Below are positions 26,874-34,612 of a DNA stretch of 64,000 bases, piece after piece. Location of the stretch: assembly GCF_024436175.1 (NCBI RefSeq), contig NZ_JANFQP010000003.1, positions 121,149-185,148 of the forward strand, written 5' to 3'. Each line of letters begins with the position of its first letter. The first letter of the stretch is position 1. Position numbers and translations under genes: made by a program. This DNA comes from Kaistella montana (GTDB lineage: Bacteria; Bacteroidota; Bacteroidia; Flavobacteriales; Weeksellaceae). Under the pieces are notes generated by a model that saw only the letters and a program-made list of their open reading frames with translations, searched no databases and had not been told where the DNA came from.

Positions 26874-29534
26874 TTAATGTGCCAAATTCGGACTGAGCCA
26901 TTTTCTGGCAAATTCCAAATCGATATTTTTTCTTTCGGCAAAATCGATCAATTGATCTTCGGAAATTTTCCCAACTCCGAAATATTTCGCATTTGGATTT
27001 CCAAAATAATATCCTGAAACTGATGCTGTTGGAAACATCGCTAAACTTTCTGTTAATTCTAATCCGATATTTTCTTTCACTTTCAGCAAACTCCAAATCG
27101 TTTTCTTTTCCAAATGATCAGGACACGCTGGATACCCTGGCGCAGGACGAATTCCTAAATATTTTTCAGCGATTAAATCTTCGTTTTCTAAATTTTCATC
27201 TTCCGCATAACCCCAAAATTTTGTTCTCACTTGATGGTGCAAAAACTCTGCAAATGCTTCTGCGAGGCGATCTGCCAAAGCTTTTACAATAATCGCATTA
27301 TAATCATCGCCTTCATCGTAATACTTTTGAGCCAATTCTTCGGTTCCAAAACCTGTTGTTACGGCAAAAGCTCCAATATAATCTTGTTTTCCGGAAGTTT
27401 TGGGAGCAATAAAATCGCTTAAAGCCAAATATTCTTTACCTGCTGATTTTTTGAGTTGCTGTCTTAAAGTACGGAATGATGCTAGTTCTTTTCCTTGCTC
27501 ATCATCAACCAAAATATCATCTCGCTCGTTAGAATTTGCGGGGAAAATCCCAAAAATTCCTTTTGCGGTGAATAGTTTTTCCTCAATAATTTTATCGAGT
27601 AAAACTTTTGCTTCTTTAAATAATTCTCTTGCTTGTTCGCCAACGATTTCATCGGTTAAAATCTCCGGATATTTCCCGTGCAATTCCCAACTTCTAAAAA
27701 ACGGCGACCAATCCATAAAATCGAGTAATTCTCTTAAATCCTGATTTTCAATCACATGAATTCCTAAAAAATTCGGTTTTTGAATTTCTTGGTTTTCCCA
27801 ATCGATTTTAAATTTTTGTTGCCTTGCTTCTTCAATGGAAATATATTCCTTATCAATTTGTCGATTCAAGAATTTCTGACGGAAATCTTCGTAATCGCTT
27901 TTCAAATCTGCTTTAAATTTTTCTTTATTTTGATCTAAAAGTTGAGAAACTACGCCAACCGCTCTGGAAGCATCATTCACATGAACCACAGGGTGAGCAT
28001 ATTTTGGAAAAATTTTCACGGCGGTGTGCGCTTTGGAAGTCGTCGCACCACCGATCATTAATGGAAAATGAAGGTTTTTTCTTTGCAATTCATCCGCAAC
28101 GTGAACCATTTCATCTAAACTCGGCGTAATCAATCCGCTCAAACCGATGACATCAACATTGTGGTCGATCGCCGCCTGAATTATTTTTTCAGCCGGAACC
28201 ATCACTCCCAGATCAATGATTTCATAATTATTGCAACCTAAAACTACGCTCACAATATTTTTCCCAATATCGTGAACATCGCCTTTCACGGTTGCCATCA
28301 AGATTTTTCCGTTGGGTTTCTGTTTTTCATCTTTTTGCGCTTCGATGAAAGGTTGAAGGTAAGCAACGGCTTTTTTCATCACTCTCGCCGATTTCACTAC
28401 TTGTGGCAAAAACATTTTTCCGCTTCCGAAAAGATCACCGACAACTCCCATTCCAGCCATTAAATTGATTTCAATCACATCCAAAGGTCTATCGGATAAT
28501 TGCCGGGCTTCTTCCACATCTTCGATGATGAATCGATCAATTCCTTTCACCAAAGCGTGGGTAATTCTATTTTGTAATGGTTCTTTTCGCCATTCCAAAT
28601 CTTCTACAAATTCTTTTTTGGTCGATTTTACCCTTTCGGAATATTCCAAAAGCCGTTCTGTGGCGTAATCTCTACGATCCAACATGACATCTTCGACCAA
28701 TTCTAATAAATCTTTCGGGATTTCATCGTAAACTTCCAACATGGTAGGATTTACGATTCCCATGTTCATTCCGGATTTGATGGCGTGATAGAGGAAAACG
28801 GAATGCATCGCTTCCCGAACATTATCATTCCCACGGAAAGAAAATGAAACATTGGAAACTCCTCCACTCACAGAAACATTCGGGAGATTTTCTCTAACCC
28901 ATTTCGTGGCTTCAATAAAATCTAAAGCATTTCTACGATGTTCTTCCATTCCGGTTGCGACTGGAAAAATATTGAGATCGAAAATGATATCTTCCGAAGG
29001 AAAACCGATTTCATTGACCAAAATATCATAAGATCTTTTGCAAATTTCAATTCTTCGATCGTAATTATCAGCTTGTCCTTCTTCGTCAAAAGCCATCACA
29101 ATGACCGCTGCACCGTATCTTTTTATTTTTTTTGCTTGATTTTTAAATTCCTCTTCACCGCCTTTTAAACTGATGGAATTTACCACACATTTTCCTTGAA
29201 CCACTTGCAGACCAGCTTCTAAAATTTCCCATTTTGAAGAATCAATCATGATCGGAATTCTGGAAATATCGGGTTCGGAAGCGATAAGATTTAAAAATTT
29301 TATCATGGACGCTTTTCCATCTAACAATCCGTCATCAAAATTGACGTCGAGAATTTGCGCGCCACCTTCTACTTGATGACGGGCAATATCGAGCGCTTCG
29401 GAAAATTTTTCTTCTTTAATTAATCGCAGAAATTTCTTCGATCCGGCAACATTAGTTCGTTCTCCAACATTGATGAAGTTGGATTCTGGAGTTATAATTA
29501 ACGGCTCAAGGCCTGAAAGTTTTAAATATTTCAT
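26874..29534 (-). CDS. metH: Methionine synthase, folate / cobalamin / activation part of a split MetH
   Basis: Large half of cobalamin-dependent methionine synthase (886 aa). The methyl-THF-binding pterin domain starts at [15 protein letters not shown] (about 21-35). A helical cap and B12-binding domain follow, with the cobalt-ligand motif DVHDIG (419-424, His421) and [13 protein letters not shown]. The C-terminal S-adenosylmethionine activation domain (about 550-886) has [12 protein letters not shown]. The homocysteine-binding domain is absent and encoded by the gene just upstream (29591-30601). The two products must assemble to complete the reaction. Confidence 0.94.
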   Translation of the reverse strand: MKYLKLSGLEPLIITPESNFINVGERTNVAGSKKFLRLIKEEKFSEALDIARHQVEGGAQILDVNFDDGLLDGKASMIKFLNLIASEPDISRIPIMIDSSKWEILEAGLQVVQGKCVVNSISLKGGEEEFKNQAKKIKRYGAAVIVMAFDEEGQADNYDRRIEICKRSYDILVNEIGFPSEDIIFDLNIFPVATGMEEHRRNALDFIEATKWVRENLPNVSVSGGVSNVSFSFRGNDNVREAMHSVFLYHAIKSGMNMGIVNPTMLEVYDEIPKDLLELVEDVMLDRRDYATERLLEYSERVKSTKKEFVEDLEWRKEPLQNRITHALVKGIDRFIIEDVEEARQLSDRPLDVIEINLMAGMGVVGDLFGSGKMFLPQVVKSARVMKKAVAYLQPFIEAQKDEKQKPNGKILMATVKGDVHDIGKNIVSVVLGCNNYEIIDLGVMVPAEKIIQAAIDHNVDVIGLSGLITPSLDEMVHVADELQRKNLHFPLMIGGATTSKAHTAVKIFPKYAHPVVHVNDASRAVGVVSQLLDQNKEKFKADLKSDYEDFRQKFLNRQIDKEYISIEEARQQKFKIDWENQEIQKPNFLGIHVIENQDLRELLDFMDWSPFFRSWELHGKYPEILTDEIVGEQARELFKEAKVLLDKIIEEKLFTAKGIFGIFPANSNERDDILVDDEQGKELASFRTLRQQLKKSAGKEYLALSDFIAPKTSGKQDYIGAFAVTTGFGTEELAQKYYDEGDDYNAIIVKALADRLAEAFAEFLHHQVRTKFWGYAEDENLENEDLIAEKYLGIRPAPGYPACPDHLEKKTIWSLLKVKENIGLELTESLAMFPTASVSGYYFGNPNAKYFGVGKISEDQLIDFAERKNIDLEFARKWLSPNLAH

Positions 29535-29553
29535 ATTTTAATTTACAAATAAA

Positions 29554-29605
29554 AATGTAACAATTTATCAATCAGCACATTGTTAGATTGTTAAATTGTT
29601 ACATT
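29554..29605 (-). repeat. Perfect 14-bp inverted repeat at the junction of the two metH genes
   Basis: AATGTAACAATTTA (29554-29567) and TAAATTGTTACATT (29592-29605) are exact inverse copies, 24 nt apart. The upstream arm contains the last codons and stop of the homocysteine-domain gene. On the minus strand the hairpin is followed by a T-rich stretch. Within it the unit ATTGTTA recurs in a step of about 9 nt. It could attenuate, or tune the ratio of, the two MetH halves. Confidence 0.7.
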
Positions 29606-30601
29606 AATTTTTCTTGGTTCATAATTTTTCACCAAATCGGAAATGGCTTTTATATGTTCCGGCGTTGTTCCGCAACAACCTCCCACTACATTAATCAAAC
29701 CTTTTTCAGCATATTCCCGAATTTGCTCTGCCATGAATTCCGGACTTTCATCGTACTGTCCGAAAGCATTCGGTAAACCCGCATTCGGATAAGCGGAAAT
29801 ATAAAAATTCGAATTATTGGAAAGCGTTTCCAAATAAGGCGTAAGTTGTTTCGCTCCCAAAGCACAATTGAAACCAACGCTCAGAAGGTTCAAATGAGAA
29901 ATTGAAATAAGAAAAGCTTCAGCAGTTTGCCCGCTCAAAGTTCTTCCGGAAGCATCGGTAATCGTCCCGGAAACCATAATCGGAATTTGAATATTTCTTT
30001 CTTCCTGAATTTCATCAATGGCAAAAAGTGCGGCTTTTGCGTTCAAAGTATCAAAAATTGTTTCTACCAAAAGAATATCCGAACCGCCGTCTAAAAGCGC
30101 TTCAGCTTGTTGTTTATAAGCAATTCTCAATTCATCAAAAGTGATGGCTCGAAATCCGGGATCATTTACATCAGGACTCAAACTGGCCGTTTTATTGGTC
30201 GGACCCATAGAACCTGCGACGAATCTTGGTTTTTCTGGATTTTTTTTGGTGAATTCGTCACAAACTTTCCTAGCAATTTTAGCGGATTCGAAATTTAATT
30301 CATACACCAAATCTTCCATGTGATAATCGGCCATCGCGATGGTTGTTCCCGAAAAAGTATTAGTTTCGATAATATCTGCACCTGCTTCTAAATATTTTCT
30401 GTGGACCTCTTCAATCGCCTGTGGTTGCGTTAAAGACAACAAATCGTTGTTTCCTTTCAGCGGATATTCCCAGTTTTTGAATCTTTCGCCGCGATAATCT
30501 TCTTCCTCAAATTTGTAGCGCTGAAGCATCGTTCCCATCGCTCCGTCTAGAACTAAAATTCTTTCGGATAAAACTTTGTATAATTGTTCTGAATTTTCCA
30601 T
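29591..30601 (-). CDS. metH: Methionine synthase, homocysteine-binding part of a split MetH
   Basis: Homocysteine S-methyltransferase domain (336 aa), a zinc TIM barrel. The zinc ligands are Cys246 in GFNCALG and Cys309-Cys310 in GGCCGTTPEHI. The N-terminal LDGAMGTMLQRY is typical of the MetH N-terminus. It lacks folate and B12 domains. It lies 56 nt upstream of the gene holding the rest of MetH, in the same operon, so it is the first module of a split enzyme and not an independent betaine- or SMM-type transferase (inference from the neighbour). Confidence 0.93.
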   Translation of the reverse strand: MENSEQLYKVLSERILVLDGAMGTMLQRYKFEEEDYRGERFKNWEYPLKGNNDLLSLTQPQAIEEVHRKYLEAGADIIETNTFSGTTIAMADYHMEDLVYELNFESAKIARKVCDEFTKKNPEKPRFVAGSMGPTNKTASLSPDVNDPGFRAITFDELRIAYKQQAEALLDGGSDILLVETIFDTLNAKAALFAIDEIQEERNIQIPIMVSGTITDASGRTLSGQTAEAFLISISHLNLLSVGFNCALGAKQLTPYLETLSNNSNFYISAYPNAGLPNAFGQYDESPEFMAEQIREYAEKGLINVVGGCCGTTPEHIKAISDLVKNYEPRKINVTI

Positions 30602-30671
30602 TTTATGAGATTTGTCAAATCCAATTGTGATTTTTAATTTTAATAAAATCGTTAAAGTCCGTTTCTATTGA

Positions 30672-31850
30672 TTAAGCCAAAGCTTGTTTTAAATCATTAA
30701 TGATATCATCAACATTTTCTAAACCAACAGAACAACGAACCAAACCGGCGGTAATTCCTACTTCATTTCTTTCGTCATCTGACAACTTAGAATGCGTTGT
30801 AGAAGCCGGATGCGTCACAATTGTTCGGGTATCGCCCAGATTTGCGGAGAGTGAACACATTTTAATTTTATTTAAAAAATTTCTGCCGCCTTCAATTCCT
30901 CCTTTTATTTCGAAAGCAACGATATTTCCTCCTAATTTCATTTGTTTTTTGGCAATTTCATAACTTGGATGTGACGGTAAAAACGGATATTTTACCAAAG
31001 AAACATTCGGATGAGTTTCTAAAAATTGGGCAACTTTTAAAGCATTTTCACAATGTTTTTCGACACGAATCGCAAGTGTTTCCAAACTTTTACTCAAAAC
31101 CCACGCATTGAAAGGCGACATCGCAGGTCCGGTATTTCTGGCAAATAAATAAATTTCGCGGATTAAATCCTTTTTCCCAACTGCGATTCCACCCAAAACT
31201 CGTCCTTGTCCATCAATCAATTTTGTAGCGGAATGTACCACCAAATCAGCTCCGTATTTGATCGGTTGCTGAAGATAAGGCGTCGCAAAACAATTGTCTA
31301 CAATAAAAATAAGATTGTGTTTTTTAGCAATATTTCCGAAAAACTCAAGGTCTAAAATTTCAATCGCAGGATTTGTCGGAGTTTCCAGATACAAAATTTT
31401 GGTATTGGGTTGAATGTGTTGCTCCACATTTTCGGCATCTTCAGCTTTGAAATAGGAGGTTTCAATATTCCATTTCGGGAAATATTTGGTAAATAAAGTA
31501 TGCGTAGAACCAAAAACCGATTGGCAACTCACAATATGATCACCGGAATTCAGCAAAGCCGCAAAGGAAGAATATATCGCAGCCATGCCTGTCGCAAAAG
31601 AATATCCAGCTTCCGCGCCTTCCATTTTCACAATTTTTTCTGTGAATTCATTGACATTCGGATTGGAAAAACGGCTATACAAATTTTTATCTTTTTCTTC
31701 GGCAAAACTTGCACGCATATCTTCAGCATCTTCAAACACAAAACTCGAAGTTAGATACAACGGTGTTGAATGTTCATCAAAATGAGATCGTTGCGACTGT
31801 GTTCTGATCGCAAATGTTTCGAAATTATTGTTTTGATTATCTTGATTCAT
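30672..31850 (-). CDS. metZ: O-acylhomoserine sulfhydrylase (MetZ type)
   Basis: PLP enzyme of the Cys/Met metabolism family (392 aa), which makes homocysteine from O-acyl-homoserine and sulfide. The PLP lysine is Lys210 in VHSATKLIDGQGRVLGG; the DGQGR continuation is typical of MetZ. SRFSNPNV and the C-terminal VRCSVGLENVDD fit the family. Cystathionine gamma-synthase is the main alternative. Next to metX it favours direct sulfhydrylation, since no cystathionine beta-lyase gene is seen here. Confidence 0.85.
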   Translation of the reverse strand: MNQDNQNNNFETFAIRTQSQRSHFDEHSTPLYLTSSFVFEDAEDMRASFAEEKDKNLYSRFSNPNVNEFTEKIVKMEGAEAGYSFATGMAAIYSSFAALLNSGDHIVSCQSVFGSTHTLFTKYFPKWNIETSYFKAEDAENVEQHIQPNTKILYLETPTNPAIEILDLEFFGNIAKKHNLIFIVDNCFATPYLQQPIKYGADLVVHSATKLIDGQGRVLGGIAVGKKDLIREIYLFARNTGPAMSPFNAWVLSKSLETLAIRVEKHCENALKVAQFLETHPNVSLVKYPFLPSHPSYEIAKKQMKLGGNIVAFEIKGGIEGGRNFLNKIKMCSLSANLGDTRTIVTHPASTTHSKLSDDERNEVGITAGLVRCSVGLENVDDIINDLKQALA

Positions 31851-31867
31851 TGTAATTTTTTTAAAGA

Positions 31868-33406
31868 TTATTTGTTTTCAGAAAGTCTTAAAATATCGCC
31901 AAAAACTCCTCTCGCAGTAACTTTTGCTCCCGCTCCCGCTCCCATGATTACAATTGGATTTTCGCCATAACTTTCGGTATAAATTTCAAAAATAGAATCG
32001 GAACCATTGAGTTGACCGAGTGCGGAATTTGCCGGCACGGAAACCAATTTTACATCCAATTCACCTTTTTCTTTTTGCAAATCGCCGTGCAAATCGCCTA
32101 CGAAACGCAAAACATGATTTTCTTGTTGTTGATTTTTAATATTTTCGAAAACTTCATCCAATTCAATCAACCTCTGAGAAAATTCTTCATTGCTGCATTT
32201 TTGTAAATTTTCTGGAACTAAATTTTCAACATTAATGTCAGAAAATTCATTAATTAAATCGAGTTCACGGGCAAGAATCAGCAATTTTCTGGCAACATCA
32301 TTTCCTGATAAATCCTCGCGCGGATCGGGTTCGGTGAATCCTTTTTCCATCGCTTCTTTTAAAATAGTTGAAAATTTCTCGTCTCGAACTGAAAAATTAT
32401 TGAAAATATAACTCAACGATCCAGAAAAGACGCCTTTGATTCTCGTAATATTTTCTCCAGAAAGATGTAGAAGTTTAATGGTATCAATTAATGGCAAACC
32501 AGCACCTACATTGGTTTCGTACAAATACTTCTTATTCTTTTTAGCTAAAATATGACGGAAATTTCTGTATTCCGAAATCGGAAGTGTGTTGAAAATTTTA
32601 TTGGAAGAGACCAAATCGAAACCATTCTCGGCCAAAGTCGGATAGTTTTTCACAAAATCTTTACTCGCGGTATTATCAACAACAATCAGGTTTTCAAGTT
32701 GGTTTTCATGAGAAAATTCGATTAATTCATTCACCTTCGATGGTTTTTCTGCTAGCAGAATTTCATCATTCCAACCATTTCCGAAACCATTTTTATTGAA
32801 TGCAATTTTCTTTGAATTGGCGATAGCAACTACTTTCAAATCAATTTTTTTTCGATTTCGGATTTCTTCGGCACTTTCCAGAACTTGATTAATTAAGGTT
32901 TTTCCAACATTTCCGTGACCTATTATTGCAAGGTGTACCGTTTTAGGTTTTGAAAAAATTTCTGCTTCAATAATATTTTTCGCTTTTTCATCTTGGGAAG
33001 ATGCAACTACAATATTGATTCGATTTTCAGCAGCAACTTGGTTCAGAATCAACGGGAAAATGTTATTTCTCGCCAATTCAGACATGATTTTATTAAAATC
33101 TTTGGACACGAAGCCAATCACGGAAACATTATTAATGCTATAAATCTGGCTTACTTTTCCGGATTTTCTTTCATTTTCAAATTCATTGATGAGACAACTC
33201 ACTGCTTTTTCTGCATCAGTTTCGCTTACCAAAACCGAAATTCCGTTTTCTATCGCTTGTTGAGAAATCACTCCTACACTGATTCTTGCAAAAGTAAGTG
33301 CTTTAAAAATTCGACCATCAACACCAACTTCACCTAAGAAATTCTGGCCTTCAAATTTGATGATTGCGCGGTTTTTTAAAACTTTTATATTGTTTTTCTT
33401 GATCAT
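31868..33406 (-). CDS. Homoserine dehydrogenase with N-terminal ACT-like domains
   Basis: Reduces aspartate semialdehyde to homoserine (512 aa). Residues about 10-150 resemble the ACT/linker region of bifunctional ThrA (RIFKALTFARISVGVISQQ). The NAD(P)-binding loop GHGNVG is at 163-168, with the catalytic region NVGAGLPLIDTIK, GVFSGSLSYIF and EPDPREDLSGNDVARKL. The end AGAKVTARGVFGDIL is ThrA-like. The aspartokinase part of ThrA is missing, yet the regulatory linker remains. It lies 2 nt after metX in the SAM-controlled operon, so it is probably the methionine-dedicated isozyme. Confidence 0.88.
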   Translation of the reverse strand: MIKKNNIKVLKNRAIIKFEGQNFLGEVGVDGRIFKALTFARISVGVISQQAIENGISVLVSETDAEKAVSCLINEFENERKSGKVSQIYSINNVSVIGFVSKDFNKIMSELARNNIFPLILNQVAAENRINIVVASSQDEKAKNIIEAEIFSKPKTVHLAIIGHGNVGKTLINQVLESAEEIRNRKKIDLKVVAIANSKKIAFNKNGFGNGWNDEILLAEKPSKVNELIEFSHENQLENLIVVDNTASKDFVKNYPTLAENGFDLVSSNKIFNTLPISEYRNFRHILAKKNKKYLYETNVGAGLPLIDTIKLLHLSGENITRIKGVFSGSLSYIFNNFSVRDEKFSTILKEAMEKGFTEPDPREDLSGNDVARKLLILARELDLINEFSDINVENLVPENLQKCSNEEFSQRLIELDEVFENIKNQQQENHVLRFVGDLHGDLQKEKGELDVKLVSVPANSALGQLNGSDSIFEIYTESYGENPIVIMGAGAGAKVTARGVFGDILRLSENK

Positions 33407-33408
33407 TT

Positions 33409-34353
33409 CTAATTTAATATTTTTTGTAAAATGTTATTAAGCTGTTCGTATTCCATCAAAAAGGCATCGTGGCCGTGAATGGATTTTATTTCATGATAGA
33501 AGACATTTCCCTTGGTTTTGTGGAGAAATTCGAAACAATTTTTCATTTCAAAAGCAGGAAAAAACAAATCGGAATCCACCGAAATCAAATGAACTTCTGC
33601 TGTAATGTTTATTAATTGTTCAGAATCGGTATTAATCGTCATCAAAAGTTGATTCATTAAATGGTAAGCTTTTAAACTAAATCTTTCATTTAAACTTTTA
33701 CCGTGGAAATTGAGCCAGTCGTGAGATTTCCGAATTTGTTGATCTTGAATCCATTCATTATTGAATCTTAAATTCAAAGATTCCGGAGTTCTGTAGCACA
33801 ACATCGCATGAATTCTGGCTTTTTCAAGAGGTTTTTCATTTTGTTTCAATAAAAATTGCTGCACCAAACATTGAGCATGGAGCCAATCGGAAGTTTTGTA
33901 ATCACAAGCAATGGGAATAAATTTCTCGGTCAAATCTGGTTTGATGGAGAGCATTTCCCAACCAATCGCACCTCCTAAAGATCCGCCAATTATTGCATGA
34001 AGTTTCTTAATATTTAATGAAAATAGTCCTTCAAGGAAAATATTTGCGATATCTTTTGTGGTAAAATCTTCGCAATGATCAATAAAAAAACCATCATACC
34101 CATTTCCAGGAATATTAAAACAGAGGACGGTGAAGTTGGTCGTATCAAAAATTTTTTGATCGCCCACCAAAGTTTTCCACCAACCATTTTCTCCCGAAAC
34201 ATTGGAGTTTCCGGTCAATGCATGATTAATGAGAATAATGGGCGCAGAAAAAAGTTCAGCACCAAAAATTTGGTATGAAAGATTCAAATCAAGAGTGTTT
34301 CCTGACTGGAGTTTAAATTGATGAAGAGTGATATGTTGTAGCGTATTTTCCAA
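33409..34353 (-). CDS. metX: Homoserine O-acetyltransferase-like alpha/beta hydrolase
   Basis: MetX-type acyltransferase (314 aa), which activates homoserine for sulfhydrylation. It has HALTGNSNV near residue 44, the nucleophile elbow GGSLGG (Ser125) and the His region HGHDAFL near the C-terminus. It is shorter than typical MetX (about 350-380 aa), so the acyl specificity (acetyl or succinyl) is open. The only start that keeps the conserved N-terminus is the TTG at 34353. First gene after the SAM-I riboswitch. Confidence 0.85.
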   Translation of the reverse strand: MENTLQHITLHQFKLQSGNTLDLNLSYQIFGAELFSAPIILINHALTGNSNVSGENGWWKTLVGDQKIFDTTNFTVLCFNIPGNGYDGFFIDHCEDFTTKDIANIFLEGLFSLNIKKLHAIIGGSLGGAIGWEMLSIKPDLTEKFIPIACDYKTSDWLHAQCLVQQFLLKQNEKPLEKARIHAMLCYRTPESLNLRFNNEWIQDQQIRKSHDWLNFHGKSLNERFSLKAYHLMNQLLMTINTDSEQLINITAEVHLISVDSDLFFPAFEMKNCFEFLHKTKGNVFYHEIKSIHGHDAFLMEYEQLNNILQKILN

Positions 34354-34409
34354 TTTATAAATAAAATAAAATTGAAAATGCTACCAGAAAAAAGGTAAAA
34401 AAAGTTCGT

Positions 34410-34510
34410 GTTATCTGTACCCGAAATTGGGTTAGAATGTAGCACCTTCTCCGTTTCCGAAGGGTTGCCAAGGTTTCATTGAGTCTAATCTCTCCACCTT
34501 TCTTGATAAC
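34410..34510 (-). promoter_or_regulatory. SAM-I (S-box) riboswitch
   Basis: On the minus strand the aptamer core is clear: a closing stem GTTATC (34505-34510) with GATAAC (34410-34415), then AGAAAGGTGGAGAGA, TGAAACCTTGGCAACC and AAGGTGCTACAT, which are the conserved S-box blocks. It lies between the promoter at 34543-34575 and metX. Binding of S-adenosylmethionine should lower expression of the six downstream genes. No GC-rich terminator hairpin is seen after it, only two T-tracts and a weak hairpin (34381-34396), so the mode of control is uncertain. Confidence 0.92.
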
Positions 34511-34542
34511 ATTTTCAATATGTAAATGAACAAAATCTGTGG

Positions 34543-34575
34543 CAAATATAGGTATTATTTTGAAATTAGGGCAAA
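34543..34575 (-). promoter_or_regulatory. Promoter of the methionine operon
   Basis: On the minus strand TTTG (34572-34575), 21 nt, TATATTTG (34543-34550). The start near 34537 would put the riboswitch at the beginning of the transcript. Confidence 0.8.
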
Positions 34576-34612
34576 TAATAATTTCATATTTTCGCAACTG
34601 AAAAATGATATT

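Noticed and set aside
34355..34597. 80-codon minus-strand frame upstream of metX
   Set aside because: It covers the SAM-I riboswitch and part of the promoter; the conserved bases are explained by RNA structure, not by coding.
34526..34612. N-terminal extension of the glucosidase from the ATG at 34526
   Set aside because: It would run through the divergent methionine-operon promoter and adds residues unlike the family; the ATG at 34613 fits the conserved start.
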